NCBI GenBank assembly: GCA_949948985.1
Contig: CATLIG010000001.1
Coordinates: forward strand, 62,001-126,000
From: an uncultured Clostridia bacterium
GTDB taxonomy: Bacteria > Bacillota > Clostridia > Lachnospirales > CAG-274
DNA: 64,000 nucleotides
Reading direction: 5' to 3'
Shown one piece after another: positions 61,101 to 64,000 of the stretch. A program made the position numbers and the translations under genes. The notes below the pieces were generated by a model. That model made no database searches and was not told the DNA's origin. It was given only the letters and a program-made list of their open reading frames with translations. Position 1 is the first letter of the stretch, and every line of letters starts with the position of its first letter.

Positions 61101-63638
61101 ATATCCTGTGAAAGAACATCCGCCTACCAAAACGAAGTTACCGCAGTATACATCTCCTGAGTTAGCAGGTTTAGGCTCGCCGTTTTCATCTAATACAGCG
61201 TCAGTCATTTTACTTGATTTTGTTTCTCCGCCGTTGTCTGCTTTAAATTGGTCGTTGGCCTGTAAGAGAATATTATCTCTGGCCATAATACCGAAAGCTT
61301 CCTGTCCGGCTCTTGATTCATCATCAAAAGGTTTTGTAAGATATTCTTTGATTGTTATATCTGCCTGAATTCTGAAGTTTTCATCAGCATTCAGTCTTGT
61401 GTAAAGGAATGATATACCGTCCTGGTCGGTAGAAATTTTTCCGCCGCCGCCTGTAGACGCTACAGTAGCTTTCACGCCCGGATTTTCAATCTCATTATAC
61501 GCTCCGGAACCGCTTCCGCCCTCTATAGTACAGTAATTTTTATTACCGTCGCTTGCGGATTCACCCTGACGGGTCCATTTCCAGTAATGTTTATCCAAAG
61601 TTTTTACTGTAACAGGCAAATCTGTTTTATCAAAATTAGTATTTACAGGGATAATTGAAATTATTGATACAGGATTTTCAGCGTCTGATTTTTCTTTTAC
61701 AGTGAATTTAGTCAAATCAATGTCGAATAAACCGTCAGCGTTTACTATTTCTTCATCTCCCGCACCATAAATCATCTTTCTTACTTTAAGAGGTTCAAGA
61801 TCTCCTGATGAGTAGTAATAGCATACCTGAAGTCCTGTAGAATCAAACGCCTCTTTGTTTGATTTTGACGCGTCAAGATTATAAGTCGTAATAGGATATC
61901 CTGTTATTCTTACTTGTCTTACTTCTTTAATTCTTAATTCAACATCAAAAGATGTTTTAATATTCTCGTTTTTAGCATATTTAGCGACAATGGTATAATT
62001 GCCGGCTTTAGTGTTGTCAAACGCTGAGGAATCCAATATATATTCTTTTTCTGAAAGAACATCTGACTTTGTACTGCCGTCTGCGTTTTTATATTCGGCT
62101 TTTATTCTTAATCCTGTAGGATTAAAATTTTCACCGTTATAGTAAACCATAGTTACAGGCTTGCTTGTAACTTTAAGAGAGCTTAAAGCAAAATCCTTGT
62201 ATACAGTTACAGGAATTTCAGCAACAGCGCTTCCCGCCTCTGTAGTTTCTGTAGCTCTGAATTTTACTTTAACTGATTTATCATTAGCCATATTGGCGTC
62301 GATAAACTCGTAATTGATTTCTTCTACGCTGTTACCTTCATCATCAGTAACTGTCTTGAAAGTTTTAACGTCTTTTCCGCCAAGAGAGAGTACATATTGA
62401 TCTTCCTCAAGAGTTTTTTTCGTTCCATCGAGGAATTCAGCCTCAACTTTAAGACTTTCCGGGTTAAATACCTGACCAATAAAATACTCGTTTTTAAGCG
62501 GCTGACTTATAACATTAACTTTAGTAGCTCTGTTAATTACACAATTAAGCTGAATGGGAATTGATACCCCGCCTTTTGTAATAGACGCATTCTGAACTCC
62601 CAAAGAGTTAATGTCAGCGTCAATAGCGTAATCTTCTCTTTGAAGAACTTCTGTTGTTCCGTCCTCGTAAGTGGCTGAAACGATAAGTCCGGGGAGTAAA
62701 GGCTGAGTTCCCACAACAAATTCGTTAGTTTCAGGATTGTTTGTTATAGTGAGATTTTTTATTTTTCTGTCGTCCACGTTAAGTTTAATATTTGTAAAAG
62801 TAACGTCTGCGTTTCTCGCCTGCATTAAAGCTGGATGTACTGTATCTCCCGTAAAGATATTTCCCGTATCTCTTACTATATAAGAATTATCTCCACAATA
62901 CACAGTATAAATATTGCTGACCTTTGTAATTTTAAGACTTATAGGAGTATCAGTAGAACCACCCGAGAGTTTAACAACATCCTTAGCTAAAATATCGCTC
63001 CATGTTCTGCTTTTGGCATTATCTCTGTAACTTCCTTTAATGCTCATATTAGTGTCGTTTTTTGATGCCGCCCAAAGAGAACCCGCAACACTGTTTGCTG
63101 TTTTCTCAAGCTTATCAAATACAGCAATTCCGGCGGTTGTCTGATGTGGATTGCTTTCTGACTGACCGTTAGACTTTTTGGGCAGATTGTTAGTATTATT
63201 TACAGTCATATCCGCTGTAAGAGTAAAGTCTTTGGACTTATCCACCTCAGCGGCAAAATATGAATACTGGTCGTCACTGCCTGACCATTTACCGCTCTGA
63301 CCGTCTGTAGCCCTTATAGTCACGCCGCTTTCAAGGTCGCCTATAACTTCCGAACTTCCGCCTGTCTTTCCGCTTTTCCAGCCATCGGTAACATCTGCCG
63401 CCAAAGCTGTTGATGTAGTAAGCTCATCGGCAGATAAAATCACAGAATCTTCTTCCGGCAAAACATCTTCTGTTTTTTCGGAATCATCAGAATCCGTCGG
63501 CAAAACTTCGGCAGCGGCATCTGATACCTCAGAAACTTCTGTTTCCAAAACTTCAGTTTCTTCAGCTAAAACCGTAAAAGACATAGAGCTGAAAATCATA
63601 GACACAGCAAGTAAAGATGCAATAATCTTTTTCTTCAT
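58185..63638 (-). CDS. Exported multidomain pectate lyase (PL9-like) with three SLH domains
   Basis: 1817 residues. Signal peptide 1-25; Asp/Glu/Ser-rich stretch to about 80; a beta-sandwich that may bind carbohydrate (85-285); four Ig-like repeats (from about 290, 371, 483 and 573, each with GxxFNPxGLxxxAEY-type strands); a second beta-sandwich (680-960); a right-handed beta-helix (1090-1410); a low-complexity Ser/Lys/Asn linker with TGDNTT repeats (1510-1590); three SLH domains (1595-1775) with TRGDF-type motifs; and an acidic Ser/Thr/Glu tail. The helix carries the PL9 marks YDNNDTGFQLS, NADGFGCKLTVG (K1264, the expected catalytic Lys), DDGWDLY and GGHNGLKLGG. The enzyme should cleave polygalacturonate by beta-elimination while held to the wall by the SLH domains. 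The ribosome site AAAAAGGAGGAAGAC is strong, and a terminator follows. Confidence 0.9.
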   Translation of the reverse strand: MKKKIIASLLAVSMIFSSMSFTVLAEETEVLETEVSEVSDAAAEVLPTDSDDSEKTEDVLPEEDSVILSADELTTSTALAADVTDGWKSGKTGGSSEVIGDLESGVTIRATDGQSGKWSGSDDQYSYFAAEVDKSKDFTLTADMTVNNTNNLPKKSNGQSESNPHQTTAGIAVFDKLEKTANSVAGSLWAASKNDTNMSIKGSYRDNAKSRTWSDILAKDVVKLSGGSTDTPISLKITKVSNIYTVYCGDNSYIVRDTGNIFTGDTVHPALMQARNADVTFTNIKLNVDDRKIKNLTITNNPETNEFVVGTQPLLPGLIVSATYEDGTTEVLQREDYAIDADINSLGVQNASITKGGVSIPIQLNCVINRATKVNVISQPLKNEYFIGQVFNPESLKVEAEFLDGTKKTLEEDQYVLSLGGKDVKTFKTVTDDEGNSVEEINYEFIDANMANDKSVKVKFRATETTEAGSAVAEIPVTVYKDFALSSLKVTSKPVTMVYYNGENFNPTGLRIKAEYKNADGSTKSDVLSEKEYILDSSAFDNTKAGNYTIVAKYAKNENIKTSFDVELRIKEVRQVRITGYPITTYNLDASKSNKEAFDSTGLQVCYYYSSGDLEPLKVRKMIYGAGDEEIVNADGLFDIDLTKFTVKEKSDAENPVSIISIIPVNTNFDKTDLPVTVKTLDKHYWKWTRQGESASDGNKNYCTIEGGSGSGAYNEIENPGVKATVASTGGGGKISTDQDGISFLYTRLNADENFRIQADITIKEYLTKPFDDESRAGQEAFGIMARDNILLQANDQFKADNGGETKSSKMTDAVLDENGEPKPANSGDVYCGNFVLVGGCSFTGYPKDPKASSFEKNRDINRINLGVRYGCESFRTTEVGSPTREIPTPTMTNHFFDENDKYTLTLEKINGGYKATCYDHQTGTTEVRSWYPEYGETLTNIDPDNIYVGFFCARYAKMEVENVKLWVTDKGTDLTSKEVGATSIAPKISVTSPAVSAKTDYNLTIKPSNKSGGYLTIKQDNKVIINQAVISKKNNVFAVKLNENSSTNFEFLYTPRIVDEASDQYEILTSTADYKDSFVVTHNSNYDASLETIYVAPDGSASGVGTKEDPLDLDTALGFVKAGQTIIMMDGVYLRDKTITVPETKSGLSKKRIRLIADEGAEPVIDAQYEVLGMTLEASYWDVKGIDFRHSGNNLRGFQLSGNNCVIEDCKFYDNNDTGFQLSRTNGDYIKMSQWPHDNLIKNCEVWNSADPAGINADGFGCKLTVGYNNVFEGCVSHHNLDDGWDLYTKSGTGPIAPVTLINCISYRQGYELKADGTSKKRSKGGHNGLKLGGESVPVQHYIKGCKTFLNDATGISSNSNPQLTARDCVSWKNTGSNVGLYTSGASTRHYNYDIKGIVSYQPGGSDRVGNYPTKTETDGTVVEHPNYKDYNYINGKNPSGEEVTEAFFKSLDMDAVIKNGHFAQDEDGNFITGDFLELTDLAKAKIAGVEGYEDPIEVSTDELTTSRNDEDDSVGGRGGGSAKKNNSSNTVSSSNNKDESSKDESSKTDSSNDKTNSDKDDNTAGDNTTGDNATSDNTTGDNAPIVSAPVDNGSADKFADLSGSWAKPYVAALVNEGIVNGITENSFAPDAKITRGDFTVMLVKALGITSSEAHGFTDVLASDYYTTQIAAAKAYGIINGTSATTFAPKNNITRQDAVSIIARTLDAIGYTSDKTGDLSKFADASLIASYAKAPFEKLVGLGFINGSNGMVNPTMNISRGEAAKLIYDVLQTKKSVEEKAKAEKSKEESSEETTEVSEETSESSEETTLEETTEK

Positions 63639-63885
63639 AAAGTCTTCCTCCTTTTTAAAAAAATTTTTTGCCTAAATAAAGATACATTTACAAAACAAAA
63701 TAACATCAAAATTTACAATTCAAAATAACCCGCTCTCTTCAAAGTTATAAAAATTACTAAAATTTGATATATGTAAAAATACTTTATAGACAATTATATT
63801 ATATATCATAGGGGCCACAAAATCAACACTTATTTTTTTATGTAACATATATGTAACATAAATTTAAAAAAACTGAAATCTGTAA
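63639..63885. other. Leader region of the pectate lyase gene
   Basis: AT-rich, no ORF. It must contain the promoter of the 1817-residue protein, but I see no convincing -35/-10 pair or operator. Confidence 0.4.
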
Positions 63886-64000
63886 AACCGCAAAAGTCAA
63901 ATTTGCTGATAATTCAAATCCTTTCTCAATAGCAAAGCATATGCTTTGCGTTACGGGTCAAAAGGCTTTTCTCTCTTGCAGGGTGGTAGAACAAAGTCCA
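63886..64000 (-). repeat. Family A repeat, inverted, cut by the window edge
   Basis: Read on the minus strand it gives ACCCTGCAAG, AACGCAAAGCATATGCTTTG, CTATTGAGA and AATTATCAGCAAATTTGACT, matching the front modules of 56429-56676 and 29209-29396. GCAAAGCAT/ATGCTTTGC (63932-63949) is a perfect palindrome. Confidence 0.7.

Overview
The window reads as the chromosome of a low-GC, anaerobic, endospore-forming member of the Clostridia (Bacillota). Support comes from the sporulation genes spoIVB, yabP, yabQ and spoIIM, a dacF-type D,D-carboxypeptidase, a large Firmicutes-type SRP RNA beside dnaX, a CIRCE-controlled hrcA-grpE-dnaK-dnaJ operon, strong AGGAGG ribosome sites and AT-rich spacers. A 1817-residue exported pectate lyase (PL9-like) with three S-layer homology (SLH) domains points to a plant-polysaccharide (pectin) degrader, probably a gut commensal. 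A Monoglobus-like organism is one guess; the sequence alone does not settle the genus.

Layout. 1-2956 (minus): three exported or membrane-anchored proteins of unknown function. 3461-5854: cobalamin-dependent methionine synthase lacking the reactivation domain. 6053-9906: a DtxR-type metal regulator heading an operon with a DUF4127 exported protein, a small acidic protein and a lipoprotein. 10110-15147: spoIVB, an RluB-type pseudouridine synthase, dacF and a solitary trpD. 15546-24691: two giant, translationally coupled exported fibronectin-III proteins with diverged SLH-like C-termini. 24848-29732: HAD phosphatase, a small XRE regulator without a standard start codon, thiE, thiD, dnaX and the SRP RNA. 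30155-31963: a TIGR01212-type radical SAM protein and a DUF4163/DUF3298-like lipoprotein. 32218-40137: dnaJ, dnaK, grpE, hrcA, hemW, lepA. 40603-46590: lepB, a DUF1858 protein, then the divIC-yabQ-yabP-rqcP-hup-mazG-malic enzyme block. 47171-49752: phosphoglucomutase and an NAD-dependent epimerase. 50845-54730: ribDE(BA)H under an FMN riboswitch with a visible intrinsic terminator. 55162-57749: tRNA-Val(TAC), a TIM-barrel epimerase, spoIIM and an XRE regulator. 58185-63638: the PL9-SLH protein.

The most unusual feature is the spacers. At least four families of short non-coding repeats fill them: (A) a composite element of up to about 250 bp ending in GC-rich hairpins; (B) about ten copies of a palindromic MITE-like element with ends TATAGTCAATCAACTT / AAGTTGATTGACTATA in 43, 77, about 90 and 150-165 bp forms; (C) two nearly identical copies of about 110 bp; (D) a roughly 45 bp element ending in a -10-like TATAAT/CTATAA. 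No transposase is present, so they look non-autonomous. One B copy supplies the stop codon of ribD and another abuts the stop codon of dnaJ.

No CRISPR array, prophage, IS transposase or recognisable defence system is present. The best candidates for undescribed biology are the two giant FnIII proteins, the three-gene exported cluster at the left edge, the DtxR-DUF4127 operon and the repeat families.
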